Of a stretch of DNA of 64,000 bases, positions 28,031 through 36,765 are shown piece by piece. Positions within the stretch are counted from its first letter, which is position 1. Every line of letters starts with the position of its first letter. The notes below the pieces were generated by a model. The model did no database searches. It was not told the origin of the DNA and saw only the letters and a program-made list of their open reading frames with translations. The DNA comes from Wohlfahrtiimonas larvae (GTDB lineage Bacteria; Pseudomonadota; Gammaproteobacteria; Cardiobacteriales; Wohlfahrtiimonadaceae): assembly GCF_039543665.1 (NCBI RefSeq), contig NZ_BAABKE010000002.1:372001-436000 (forward strand). Direction: 5' to 3'. The position numbers and the translations under genes are program-made.

Positions 28031-28684
28031 ATGAAAGTTGAAGTTTGGTCAGATTTTTCTTGCCCATTTTGTTATATAGGCGTCCACAATTTTTATCTTG
28101 CAATGGACACATTCAATGATGAATTTAAACGTTCTGAGCAATTAATATTTAAATCATATGAACTATCCCCTGATGCCCCTTTCACTAATGACCGTTCCTA
28201 TTACGAAGTGTTGGCAGATAAATATGATGTACCTTTAGATCGTGCCAAAGCGATGACTGATAATGCTAAAAAAATCGCAACAGAAGCTGGCTTAACATTG
28301 AATTTTGATAAGGCTATTGCAGTCAGCACATCTATTGCCCACCGTCTCATCACTTGGGTGCAAAATCATCACCCTGACAAAACACGTGATTTGGCTATGC
28401 GTATTTTTAAAGCTTATTTTGAAGATGGTTTAAATATTGCTGATGACCAAGTTTTATCAGGATTTATGACTGAGTTAAATATTTCCAATATTACATTACC
28501 TGAAATATTAACAGACATGAAAATTAGTCAATCCATGACGGTAGATAAAGTAGAAGCACAATCTTTTGAGATCCGAAGTGTACCTTTCTTTGTTATTAAC
28601 AGAGCTGATGCAGTTGCAGGCGCACAAACACCTATGAAATTTTATGAATTAATGATCCAAATTGATCGTGGCATTACTCAATAA
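28031..28684 (+). CDS. DsbA-family (FrnE-like) thiol oxidoreductase
   Basis: A 217-residue cytoplasmic member of the DsbA fold: residues 3-15 read VEVWSDFSCPFCY with the CPFC redox pair directly after strand one, followed by an all-helical insert and the cis-Pro segment IRSVPFFVINRADAVAGAQ near 178-197, including the usual V-P-x-F. No signal peptide, unlike true DsbA; FrnE-type proteins act on cytoplasmic disulfides or isomerise polyketides in some bacteria. The next gene, 38 bases on, is a DsrE-like Cys protein, so the pair may work in thiol chemistry. Confidence 0.88.
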   Translation: MKVEVWSDFSCPFCYIGVHNFYLAMDTFNDEFKRSEQLIFKSYELSPDAPFTNDRSYYEVLADKYDVPLDRAKAMTDNAKKIATEAGLTLNFDKAIAVSTSIAHRLITWVQNHHPDKTRDLAMRIFKAYFEDGLNIADDQVLSGFMTELNISNITLPEILTDMKISQSMTVDKVEAQSFEIRSVPFFVINRADAVAGAQTPMKFYELMIQIDRGITQ

Positions 28685-28722
28685 AATTTAATGTATTAAT
28701 CATGCAATTAACGGAGTGCAAT

Positions 28723-29046
28723 ATGAAAATCGGAGTGATCATCACAACTAATGAAGTAGAAAAAGCTTGGAATGCCTTTCGCTACATGAATACATCACTA
28801 GAAATGGGGCATGAAGTTACTGCCTTTTTGATGAGTGCAGGTGTGGAATGTGAATTCATGGATCATGAATTTTTTAATCTTTCAGATCAATTGGATAAAT
28901 TCATTGAAAATAATGGTAAACTTTTTGCATGTAGCACTTGCTTACAATTTCGCAAGCTTCATGATAAAACACAACGTGCAGAAATCACAACAATGTTAAA
29001 AGCTGTTAGAATGACTGAAGATAACGACCAAGTTCTAACATTTTAA
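28723..29046 (+). CDS. DsrE-family small protein with CxxC
   Basis: A 107-residue protein of the DsrE/DsrF/TusCD-like fold: MKIGVIITTNEVEKAWNAFRYMNTSLEMGHEVTAFLMSAGVECEFM, then KLFACSTCLQFRKLHD with a CSTC pair near residue 72-75 where sulfur carriers of this fold place their Cys. I start at the ATG at 28723 because GGAGTG lies 5 bases upstream; a longer start at 28702 has no ribosome site. It follows the DsbA-like gene closely. Likely handles a thiol or persulfide; partner unknown. Confidence 0.8.
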   Translation: MKIGVIITTNEVEKAWNAFRYMNTSLEMGHEVTAFLMSAGVECEFMDHEFFNLSDQLDKFIENNGKLFACSTCLQFRKLHDKTQRAEITTMLKAVRMTEDNDQVLTF

Positions 29047-29080
29047 TTAATAGACTTCATTTTAGGATAATCATTTAAAT

Positions 29081-29788
29081 ATGCTGAAAAGAACACGATC
29101 CATAAATAAATTTACTTTCCGTAAAAATTTCAAGATAAAACCAATTGCTTTATCATTATTGGTGGCATTTGGTGTTGTTGCTTGCGGCGGCAATGATGAT
29201 ACGGAACAATTAACCATTTATGCAGATGCTCAAGATTGCATCAGCAACAACCCTAATATGATTGCTGAATGTACTTCAGTATATGAAAGTGCCGTTAAAG
29301 AAGCCATAGAAACGGCACCCAAATATGCCACATTAGAAGAGTGTACTGCTGATTTTGGTGCAGAAAACTGTCAATCTGTCCAACAAACAGGTAATGCTGT
29401 TACCGATGCAGGTCAAGCAGTACAGCAACAAGCTTCAAGTGGTGGCTTTTTCATGCCATTACTCGCGGGCTATATGATGGGTAAAATGATGAGTGGAATG
29501 TCTGGGAATAATGTTGCAAGTAAGCCTGTTTATTCACCAAAAGATGCAACTGGACGCCCAACAAACTTCTATGATAGTTCAGGTAAAAGTTATGGTGCCG
29601 CCCAAGCAGGTGGACGCACTGTATCTGTACCTAAAAGTGATATTAAATCAAAACCTGCAGGCACTGTGCAGCGTGGTGGCTTTGGCAAGATGGTTTCTCA
29701 ACAACGCATCGCAGCTGCTCAAAAACAAAATACACAGCGCTCAGCAACATCTAAATCATCCAACCGTTCTACATCTTTTGGTGGTTAA
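29081..29788 (+). CDS. ygiB: YgiB-like DUF1190 lipoprotein
   Basis: A 235-residue exported protein. A basic N-terminus (MLKRTRSINKFTFRKNFKIKPIA) precedes a hydrophobic stretch ending in a lipobox-like V-V-A-C, so Cys35 could be lipidated. Conserved DUF1190 features follow: a Cys-rich part (YADAQDCISNNPNMIAECTSVYESAVKEA, YATLEECTADFGAENCQ), a Gly/Met stretch (PLLAGYMMGKMMSGMSG), and a Ser/Gly/Arg-rich tail ending SRTSFGG-like. It is the partner of the downstream ygiC, as in E. coli. Cell-envelope role unknown. Confidence 0.85.
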   Translation: MLKRTRSINKFTFRKNFKIKPIALSLLVAFGVVACGGNDDTEQLTIYADAQDCISNNPNMIAECTSVYESAVKEAIETAPKYATLEECTADFGAENCQSVQQTGNAVTDAGQAVQQQASSGGFFMPLLAGYMMGKMMSGMSGNNVASKPVYSPKDATGRPTNFYDSSGKSYGAAQAGGRTVSVPKSDIKSKPAGTVQRGGFGKMVSQQRIAAAQKQNTQRSATSKSSNRSTSFGG

Positions 29789-29792
29789 TTGA

Positions 29793-30956
29793 ATGAAAAG
29801 AGTTGCGATTAAACCAAGGTCTGATTGGCAAGAAAAAGCTGTAGAATACGGTTTTTATTTTCACACAATGTATGATGAACCTTATTGGAGTGAAGATTAT
29901 TATTATGAATTTACAGAGCGCGAAATTGATGAATTAGAAGATACCACCAATGAGTTGCATCAAATGTCATTGGAAGCAGTTGATCTTGTCATCAACAATG
30001 AATCGTTATTGAAAAAATTTCGCATTCCTGAACATGTATGGGAATTTGTTGCGGATTCATGGCACAAAAAAGAGCCTTCTTTATATGGGCGCTTTGACTT
30101 TGCTTATGATGGCAAAACACCACCAAAAATGTTGGAATACAATGCAGATACACCAACATCATTGTATGAAAGTGCATTTTTTCAATGGATTTGGTTAGAA
30201 GATCAAATTGAACGTGGTCAATTACCAGAAAGTGCTGATCAATTCAATAGTATTCAAGAAAAATTAATTGGACGCTTTGCCCATTTCAAAGAATGGCATG
30301 GCATTTCTAAACTACATTTCACTTGTTGCTCAGATACGGAAGAAGATCGCGGTACGATTCAATACTTACAGGATTGTGCATTAGATGCTGATTTAGCCAA
30401 TGATTTCTTATTTGTAGAAGACATCGGTATAACTGAAAATGGTCAATTTACTGATGTGAATGATGAATTGATACGCACGATCTTTAAATTGTATCCTTGG
30501 GAATTCATGTTCCGTGAAGAGTTTGCAAACTATTTAGATAGCCGTAAAACTTTGTGGGTTGAGCCAGGATGGAAGAGCATTTTATCCAATAAAGCTATTT
30601 TACCTTTATTATGGTCAATGTTCCCAAATCATCCAAATCTATTGGAAAGCTATTTTGCAGAAGATAGCAAAGCCAATAACCTTTCTACATATGTAAAAAA
30701 ACCGCTCTTCTCTCGTGAAGGTGCGAATATTTCTATTGTGGATCGTGGTTCTGTGATTTCTGAAATTGATGGCCCTTATGGTGAAGAAGGCTACATTGTT
30801 CAATCTTATTACCCATTACCAAAATTTGAAGATAACACAACATTGGTTGGCAGTTGGGTTGTGGGTGATGAATCAGCAGGTATCTGTATTCGTGAAGATA
30901 AAGAGATCATCACACAAGATTTATCTCGCTTCTACCCTCACGCAATGATTGGTTAA
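29793..30956 (+). CDS. ygiC: YgiC-like ATP-grasp (glutathionylspermidine synthase-type)
   Basis: A 387-residue ATP-grasp ligase of the preATP-grasp/GspS C-terminal fold, as E. coli YgiC/YjfC (about 386). Family features: RSDWQEKAVEYGFYFHTMYDEPYWSEDYYYEFT at the N-terminus, GRFDFAYDGKTPPKMLEYNADTPTSLYESAFFQW near 100-130 (nucleotide and metal part), KPLFSREGANISIVD near 307 and GSWVVGDESAGICIREDK near 350. It lacks the GspS amidase domain and known homologues do not make glutathionylspermidine, so the substrate is unknown. Starts 4 bases after ygiB. Confidence 0.88.
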   Translation: MKRVAIKPRSDWQEKAVEYGFYFHTMYDEPYWSEDYYYEFTEREIDELEDTTNELHQMSLEAVDLVINNESLLKKFRIPEHVWEFVADSWHKKEPSLYGRFDFAYDGKTPPKMLEYNADTPTSLYESAFFQWIWLEDQIERGQLPESADQFNSIQEKLIGRFAHFKEWHGISKLHFTCCSDTEEDRGTIQYLQDCALDADLANDFLFVEDIGITENGQFTDVNDELIRTIFKLYPWEFMFREEFANYLDSRKTLWVEPGWKSILSNKAILPLLWSMFPNHPNLLESYFAEDSKANNLSTYVKKPLFSREGANISIVDRGSVISEIDGPYGEEGYIVQSYYPLPKFEDNTTLVGSWVVGDESAGICIREDKEIITQDLSRFYPHAMIG

Positions 30957-30974
30957 TATTTATAGTTATTGGAA

Positions 30975-30997
30975 AGCGATCTTCGGGTCGCTTTTTT
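30975..30997 (+). terminator. Terminator of ygiBC
   Basis: AGCGATC-TTCG-GGTCGCT makes a 7-bp stem (one G-U) with a UUCG tetraloop and runs into TTTTTT. It follows the ygiC stop by 18 bases. Confidence 0.88.
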
Positions 30998-31103
30998 ATT
31001 GTTGCAAATATAGAATGGATCATCCATCCACCTTTGCTCATTTTTCATTGAATCACATCTAAAAGCTCGCTATCCTATTGATATATATTTATCAGGAGTC
31101 ATT

Positions 31104-31991
31104 ATGAGCATCGAATTATTTGAATTACGTACTGCCATCATTGGTGAAAATTTCCCGATTAAACGTGCAATCCCACAACGTGAGCTGCGCAATATTGGCC
31201 ATTGGGTTTTCTTGGATCATGCTGGCCCAACCATATTTAAAGCAGGTGAAGATGTTGATGTTGGTGCGCATCCACATATTGGCTTACAAACATTCTCTTG
31301 GTTGTTACAAGGTGAAATCATTCATAATGATAGCTTAGGCAGTCACCAAATCATGAGCCCTTATCAAATCAACTTAATGACAGCTGGTAAAGGTATCGTT
31401 CATACTGAATTGAGCCATCCCGACAGTAAAGAACTACATTTAGCCCAGCTTTGGATTGCATTGCCGAAAGAGAAAGAAACAATTGAGCCTGATTTTAAAC
31501 ATTATCCTAAATTGCCACACATTGATCATGATGATTATGAAGCTTATGTTTTAGTAGGTGAATGTGATGGTCACATTTCCCCTGTGGAAATGCATAGTCC
31601 ATTAAGCGCATTGGATATTAAAGGCAAAAAAGATATCACCATTACTTTGCCATTGAATCCTAATTTTGAATATGGATTATTGCCATTAGAAGGAGAAATG
31701 ACAGCTGAAGAAGCACAAATGAATGATAATACTTTGGCTTATATTCCTGCGGGCACAACATCTATCACTTTAAAATTACACAAAAATAGCCGTGCTTTAT
31801 TGATCGGTGGCGAACCTATCGAACATCCGCCATTGATGTGGTGGAACTTTGTGGCTTGGGAACAAGAAACCATAGAGGAAGCTCTAAAAGATTGGGAGAG
31901 CCATTCTGATCGTTTTCCTGAAGTGCATTATCCTGGTAAAAGTGAACGCTTAATCGCCCCACCGTTAACTGGAAAGCTTAAGTCACATTAA
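31104..31991 (+). CDS. Pirin-family protein
   Basis: A 295-residue bicupin. The N-terminal metal site is plain: FLDHAGPTIF near 36, VGAHPHIGLQTFSWLLQGEIIHNDSLG near 52-78 with the His pair, and TAGKGIVHTELSH near 92-104 with His and Glu ligands. The C-terminal cupin carries AYIPAGTTSITLKLHKNSRALLIGGEPIEHPPLMWWNFV. Some bacterial pirins act as quercetin 2,3-dioxygenases or bind metabolic enzymes; no specific substrate can be given here. Ribosome site AGGAG before the ATG. The IS remnant begins right behind it. Confidence 0.92.
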   Translation: MSIELFELRTAIIGENFPIKRAIPQRELRNIGHWVFLDHAGPTIFKAGEDVDVGAHPHIGLQTFSWLLQGEIIHNDSLGSHQIMSPYQINLMTAGKGIVHTELSHPDSKELHLAQLWIALPKEKETIEPDFKHYPKLPHIDHDDYEAYVLVGECDGHISPVEMHSPLSALDIKGKKDITITLPLNPNFEYGLLPLEGEMTAEEAQMNDNTLAYIPAGTTSITLKLHKNSRALLIGGEPIEHPPLMWWNFVAWEQETIEEALKDWESHSDRFPEVHYPGKSERLIAPPLTGKLKSH

Positions 31992-31996
31992 TAATA

Positions 31997-32110
31997 GTGA
32001 TCGAGGCAGTCAATATTGCAGTAAAGAATATCGAGCTTGAATATAATCAAACTAGGATTCAAAAAGGATTAGGTTGGATATCCCCAAGACAGCTAGCAAA
32101 TTTATATTAT
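31997..32110 (+). mobile_element. IS3-type transposase C-terminal remnant
   Basis: The frame from 31997 reads IEAVNIAVKNIELEYNQTRIQKGLGWISPRQLANLYY. The YNxxRIQKGLGxxSPxQ pattern is the usual end of IS3-family OrfB integrases (integrase core then a short basic tail). The rest of the element, both ends and the DDE residues are missing. Similarity stops near 32110, exactly where antisense rhs coding starts, so the remnant marks a deletion or insertion junction. No flanking target duplication can be seen. Confidence 0.6.
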
Positions 32111-35100
32111 GGGCATCCGTGGCTTCCACTGCCACAATGCGGCCAAGTGCATCATAGCTGTATTGGTAACTGCCCAATTGATTGATGGATTGTGACAGCT
32201 TTTGGCCATTACCATTCCATGTGTAACCGAGTTCTCCCGTTGGTGTTGTCACTTTCAGGGTTTGCCCTAAATCATCACGTTGGTACGTGAGTGATCCACT
32301 TTGGCTATCTTTGGTTTCTGTTAAATCACCTTTAGCATTGTAACTGTACGTGATAGTGCGTTTATCAGGATAAGTGATGCCCTCTAGTTGCTCTTTGCCA
32401 TTGTATTTAAAGGTTGTGGTTTCGCCTTTAAAATTCTTCGTGCTCAGCAAATCACCTTGCGTATTGTAGCTTGAAGATTCCACTTGTCCTTCAGGCAATG
32501 CTCTAGAAACTCGTTGCCCCAAATCATTATAGGCAAAACGTGTGGTTTGCTTATTAGCATCCGTCTGTGTGAGTAACTTCCCTTGGCTGTCATATGTGTA
32601 AAGTGTACTTTGATTTAAGCCATCGAGCACTTGATACAACTGGCTAATGCTATTGTATTTAAATTGCTTTTTCGCACCATTGGGTGATTCTGTGGCAATT
32701 TTACGGCCTGCTTTGTCATAATCATGCTTTGTCACTTGGTTGAGCGCATTCTTTTGCTCAATTAAGCGATTATTATCATCGTAAACATTGGTAACGCTTC
32801 TGCCATTAGCATCGGTTTGTTGGATGAGATTGCCAACGGCATCATAATCTGATGTAGAAACTGTGATATTAAGTGCATTAATGACTTTGGTTTGGCGACC
32901 TAACGCATCGTACTCATATTTCGTTTGGTTACCAAGTGCATCAATGGAAGTAGTTAGTTGACCATTGCCATCGTAAATACTCTCATTCGCAAAACCTAAT
33001 GCATCGATGGATTTGGTTTCTCGCCCTAAAGCATCAAATTGAGTTTCGCTACAGGCCCCATCATCACACACTTTGGTCACTTGGCCTTTAGCATCATAAA
33101 CTGTTTCAGCAACTCGCCCCCAAGGATCTGTGACTTTGATCTGATTACCATTACCATCGTATTCATACGTTGTGGTTCGGCCTTTCGCATCTGTCTGTTG
33201 AGTCATTTGATCTAAGCTGTTGTATTCATAACGCTGTGTATTGCCCAGTTCATCAGTGGATGATAATAAATTACCTTTCACATCAAAAGATTGCTTTGTG
33301 GTTAATGTCTTTTTAGTGCCATTTTGTACAACATCATAACTACGCTCAATCTCATTGCCATATTGATCGTATTTAAAGCGCGTGACATTGCCTGCTGCAT
33401 CGGTTTCTGAGGTTTTCAGCTCTTTACCATTGATCTTCTGATAGCCAAACGATGTGCTATTGCCCATAGGATCAGTGATGGCGCCCAAGTTACCTGAGAA
33501 ACTATAGCCAATTTTGGTGGTGTTACCCATAGCATCCTGAATACCACTAAGCTGCATTGTGTCATGGGTATAAAGGTTCACCGTTTTACGGCCCAACTCA
33601 TCCACAAATTCTGTGGGTTCATTGTTGGCGTTATAAGCCGTTGTTGTACTAAAGCCTAAGGCATTTGTCTCTTTGGTGACTTCACCCCATTTATTGTGCT
33701 CATACTTTGTGGTGTGACCTAAAGCGTCTGTGATACTTGTTTCATTACCAAACTCATCATAAGTATAAGTTGTGGTATTGCCTAAAGCATCCGTGACTTT
33801 ATTGACGTTACCTTGATCATCATAGAGATAAATGGTTTTATTCCCTTGTTGATCAATCACCACATCTTCATTCTTATCCGTGTTGTGCTCAAGATTCACT
33901 TTAAAGCCATTGCCATCCGTTTGAGTCACTAACTGACCTTTGTCATCAAACTCGGCTTTGAATAAACGTTTACCATCAGCCCCTATGATTTCATCCAACT
34001 GATGTGGCGCCTTCATATTTTGAAGATAAGTGAACTGAGTTTTCTCACCTTTTGGATCCGTCACGGATTTTAAGTTACCATCACCATCATACGCATACGA
34101 TAAACTGCGACCATCTGTGGTTTCAGCTTTAACAATGCGACCTTGTGCATCGCGGTTAAAGAGAATGTTTGCACCACCTGAATGAAAAATACCATTCTTC
34201 GTAAATGATAATGTATTGCCTGTTTTATCCTTAATCTGACGGATACCAAAGCTTTTATCTAAATAATACACATCACCGTTTTTAGTGGTTAAACGGAACT
34301 CATTAGGGTTCACAACATCCACCGTATCATAATCAATCAATTGATCATTATGAACACGAAGCTCACCCACATCCGTTGCCACTAATTCCGAAGTTGTGCC
34401 ACTCATTGGTTCAAAATCAATGCTGAAGAAACTACCCGCCATTTGAGACTGCCATGTATTACATTCAGGCGATGTTTTAACTTTAAAACGTTCCATTGTG
34501 CCACCAGGCATACGAACAGTCACCAAACGTTGCCCAATTGGACGTGGACAAAACTTAGCATTTAAGCCAGCCCCAACCTTAACGATTTCCCAATCTAAAC
34601 CAGGTGTACGATTCGTTTGAATCTTCACATCTTGATAAGTTGCACTCCAACCAAAGCCAAAATCTAAACGGCTATTTTGATTGAGTGTGTCATAAGTGCG
34701 TGTTAAAAAGAGCGGTAAACTGCCTGCTTCAAAGGATAGATCCTCAAAGCTTAAGGCAAACTGACCAATCTTTTGCTCGCCTTTGAGCATCAAACCAATA
34801 CCCGCGCTACTTTGATTGCCACCTGCATCTTTAACGATTAACAGTAAATCATATTGACCATTCGCCATCGTTTGTGGGTTAATCTCGCCAAGCTTCCCTT
34901 TAACGACAGGGACCGTACTTGTTTTAATCGGCGTCCAATCTTTCTCATCGGCAGGGGAGATATAAAGTGTGTATTCCACAAAGTTCTCATCCATCGCTGT
35001 ACCAATAATATCCACAGATGTGGTGATCTCTGCCACATTGATATTATCTGAGTTCGCAGGCGCTGTAATCTCTGCCGTTGGCGCTGTGATGTCCGCTTCA

Positions 35101-35375
35101 TCTTTAACAATAAAGCGTTTAGAGAATGTGATCTCATTGCCACTCGCATCAATCGATACTGTTTCCACTAAATGGCCACCCACTTGATCGCTCTTCACTG
35201 TGGCTGCGCCATTCACCAAAGTAATGGGCTTGCCATCCAATGTTGCCGTGGTTGCTTGATAAGGCTTTTCTCCACCTTGAAGCTCTAAGACAATCTCCAC
35301 ATCTTGGTTCACTTTAGCAACAGCGGGTGAGACAAAAAGCTCGCCTTGTGATATCAATGCATAAAAAAACTCCAT
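32052..35375 (-). pseudogene. rhs: Headless and tailless Rhs core fragment
   Basis: The long frame codes about 1090 residues of Rhs protein: two or three Ig-like/Big segments at the N-side (FVSPAVAKVNQDVEIVLELQGGEKPY, DITAPTAEITAPANSDNINVAE), the entry segment LPLFLTRTYDTLNQNSRLDFGFGWSATYQD, then about 30 YD repeats (YDGDGNLKSVTDPKGE, YEYDGNGNQIKVTDPWGR) that build the Rhs shell. It lacks an export signal or natural start: the nearest ATG lies inside the terminator hairpin of the immunity gene. The C-side breaks after YDALGRIVAVEATDAH; the last 17 residues are antisense of an IS3 remnant. The core and toxin tip are missing, so it is a relic. Confidence 0.8.
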
Positions 35376-35387
35376 TTAAGGAGTTTT
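35360..35387 (-). terminator. Terminator of the immunity gene
   Basis: AAAACTCC (35366-35373), loop, GGAGTTTT (35380-35387); on the minus strand the second arm merges into a run of seven T. It lies 26 bases after the immunity stop codon. Confidence 0.8.
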
Positions 35388-35413
35388 AGTGTAAACATAA
35401 AAACATCAAAAAG

Positions 35414-36691
35414 TTATGTGGCTTTATGCTTTTCAATAATTTCTTCTATTTTGGGGATCATGATTTGTTCCATAAAAATCAAGTAATTTTGAGCAACTAC
35501 TTCAACTTTCTCTCCTGTAACTCTAATCACTTGCCCAACAGGTTTATTTTTAGTTTCTTCATAATCAAGATAATAACAATCAGTCTCCGCCAATTGCATA
35601 ATAGGAAACCACATAGGTTTGGATAGTTTTTTATTGATTATCTTTTTAATTAATGAATCGGCACTTTGTTGGTATTCCGAGAAAGGATAACAACCATCTG
35701 GAAATAACTCTTGAATTTCAGTTTCAAGCTCCGACATTTTCACAGAACCATCATCATTTAACTCTCGTTTATCCCAAATATTTTCATAGTCATATTGCCG
35801 ATTTTTATAGTTATAAATCCCTCCAAATTTTTCTGCTACTTTTTCTATTATTGGATCAGGAGAAATATGAAAGTTTTCGTATTCTAATGGTAAATATTGC
35901 CATGTGTATGGTGTTATTTTGTGGTATATATTTTGTAGTTTTTCTATAACATGAGCTATTCTTTGATCGGTAACCGTTAAAATAGAATAAAGAATAGAAT
36001 ATAAATTTTCCATAAATGTAGTTGTTTCTATGGATAAATTCTTTTCTTCACATTCTATAATCATATTGGCAATATTAGGATGCTCCTTAAGATACTTTTC
36101 ATAGGCTTTGTTATAACTTTCTTTATCCATCCAATCGATAACATTGTTTATCTCTGAAAACTTCTCAATTTTATTATCTTCAAGTAATTGATAGAAATTC
36201 TTAATGTCACCTATTGAATGCTTATCATAAAACTGGGCAATACACTTATTACCTAAATTTGTGATTTCAGGTAAATACTTATTTGGCAGCTCCTTACTAT
36301 CAAATTTATTAGTTGGTAGAAATTGTTGGGGCACATCTTTTAACTTTAATTTAAAATACTTGAGTTCTTCTCTAACTATTTGTTTTGAAAAATCATGGTT
36401 AATATAAAAATCCTGTAAAAAATAAACACTATTCCAGTAGTGAGGCAAAATGCTCACACCAATATAGTTAATGGCATCCTTACTTATATTTAGAGGAAGA
36501 TATGCTGTGTAATGACTAGAAGACGGTACATATTCCATATTTATTTTTGGTACTTCAATAATCGCAACGACTTCAAACAAAGTGTAATGCAGAAGGACAA
36601 TTTTATGCACAACATTATTTGGGCTAAAAAGCTCCATCACTTTGGTTTTATCTTTGAAGATTGAAAAATCTGTTTCAATAATTTCATACAT
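35414..36691 (-). CDS. Putative Rhs immunity protein, SUKH-like C-terminus
   Basis: A 425-residue soluble, very AT-rich gene directly behind the Rhs toxin tip. The C-terminal third (SEYQQSADSLIKKIINKKLSKPMWFPIMQLAETDCYYLDYEETKNKPVGQVIRVTGEKVEVVAQNYLIFMEQI) has the SMI1/KNR4 (SUKH) look: W-x-P near a beta strand, then G-Q-V-I and a closing helix. The N-terminal 250 residues are unfamiliar and make it longer than most SUKH immunity proteins (150-200). The start is set at the ATG at 36691; a longer frame to 36745 would begin inside the toxin gene terminator. Position is the main reason to call it an immunity gene. Confidence 0.65.
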   Translation of the reverse strand: MYEIIETDFSIFKDKTKVMELFSPNNVVHKIVLLHYTLFEVVAIIEVPKINMEYVPSSSHYTAYLPLNISKDAINYIGVSILPHYWNSVYFLQDFYINHDFSKQIVREELKYFKLKLKDVPQQFLPTNKFDSKELPNKYLPEITNLGNKCIAQFYDKHSIGDIKNFYQLLEDNKIEKFSEINNVIDWMDKESYNKAYEKYLKEHPNIANMIIECEEKNLSIETTTFMENLYSILYSILTVTDQRIAHVIEKLQNIYHKITPYTWQYLPLEYENFHISPDPIIEKVAEKFGGIYNYKNRQYDYENIWDKRELNDDGSVKMSELETEIQELFPDGCYPFSEYQQSADSLIKKIINKKLSKPMWFPIMQLAETDCYYLDYEETKNKPVGQVIRVTGEKVEVVAQNYLIFMEQIMIPKIEEIIEKHKAT

Positions 36692-36704
36692 AGTTTTATG
36701 TCTC

Positions 36705-36738
36705 GTAAAAAAAATACGTTTCAGTAATGAAACGTATT
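36705..36738 (-). terminator. Terminator between rhs toxin tip and immunity gene
   Basis: AATACGTTTC (36713-36722) and GAAACGTATT (36729-36738) form a 10-bp perfect stem with a 6-base loop. On the minus strand it is followed by eight T. It sits 28 bases after the toxin stop and 14 bases before the immunity start. Confidence 0.85.
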
Positions 36739-36765
36739 CTCTCATAGCTTTTAATTGATTATGAG

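Noticed and set aside
32200..34700. Tandem repeats or a CRISPR array in the rhs region
   Set aside because: The periodicity comes from YD repeats of the Rhs protein; there are no identical spaced direct repeats.
32108..35375. A complete Rhs gene starting at 35375
   Set aside because: Its ATG is inside the terminator hairpin of the immunity gene, an in-frame stop precedes it, and there is no export signal; it is a fragment.
36691..36745. Longer start of the immunity gene at 36745
   Set aside because: The extension runs through the terminator hairpin of the upstream toxin gene; the ATG at 36691 is downstream of it.
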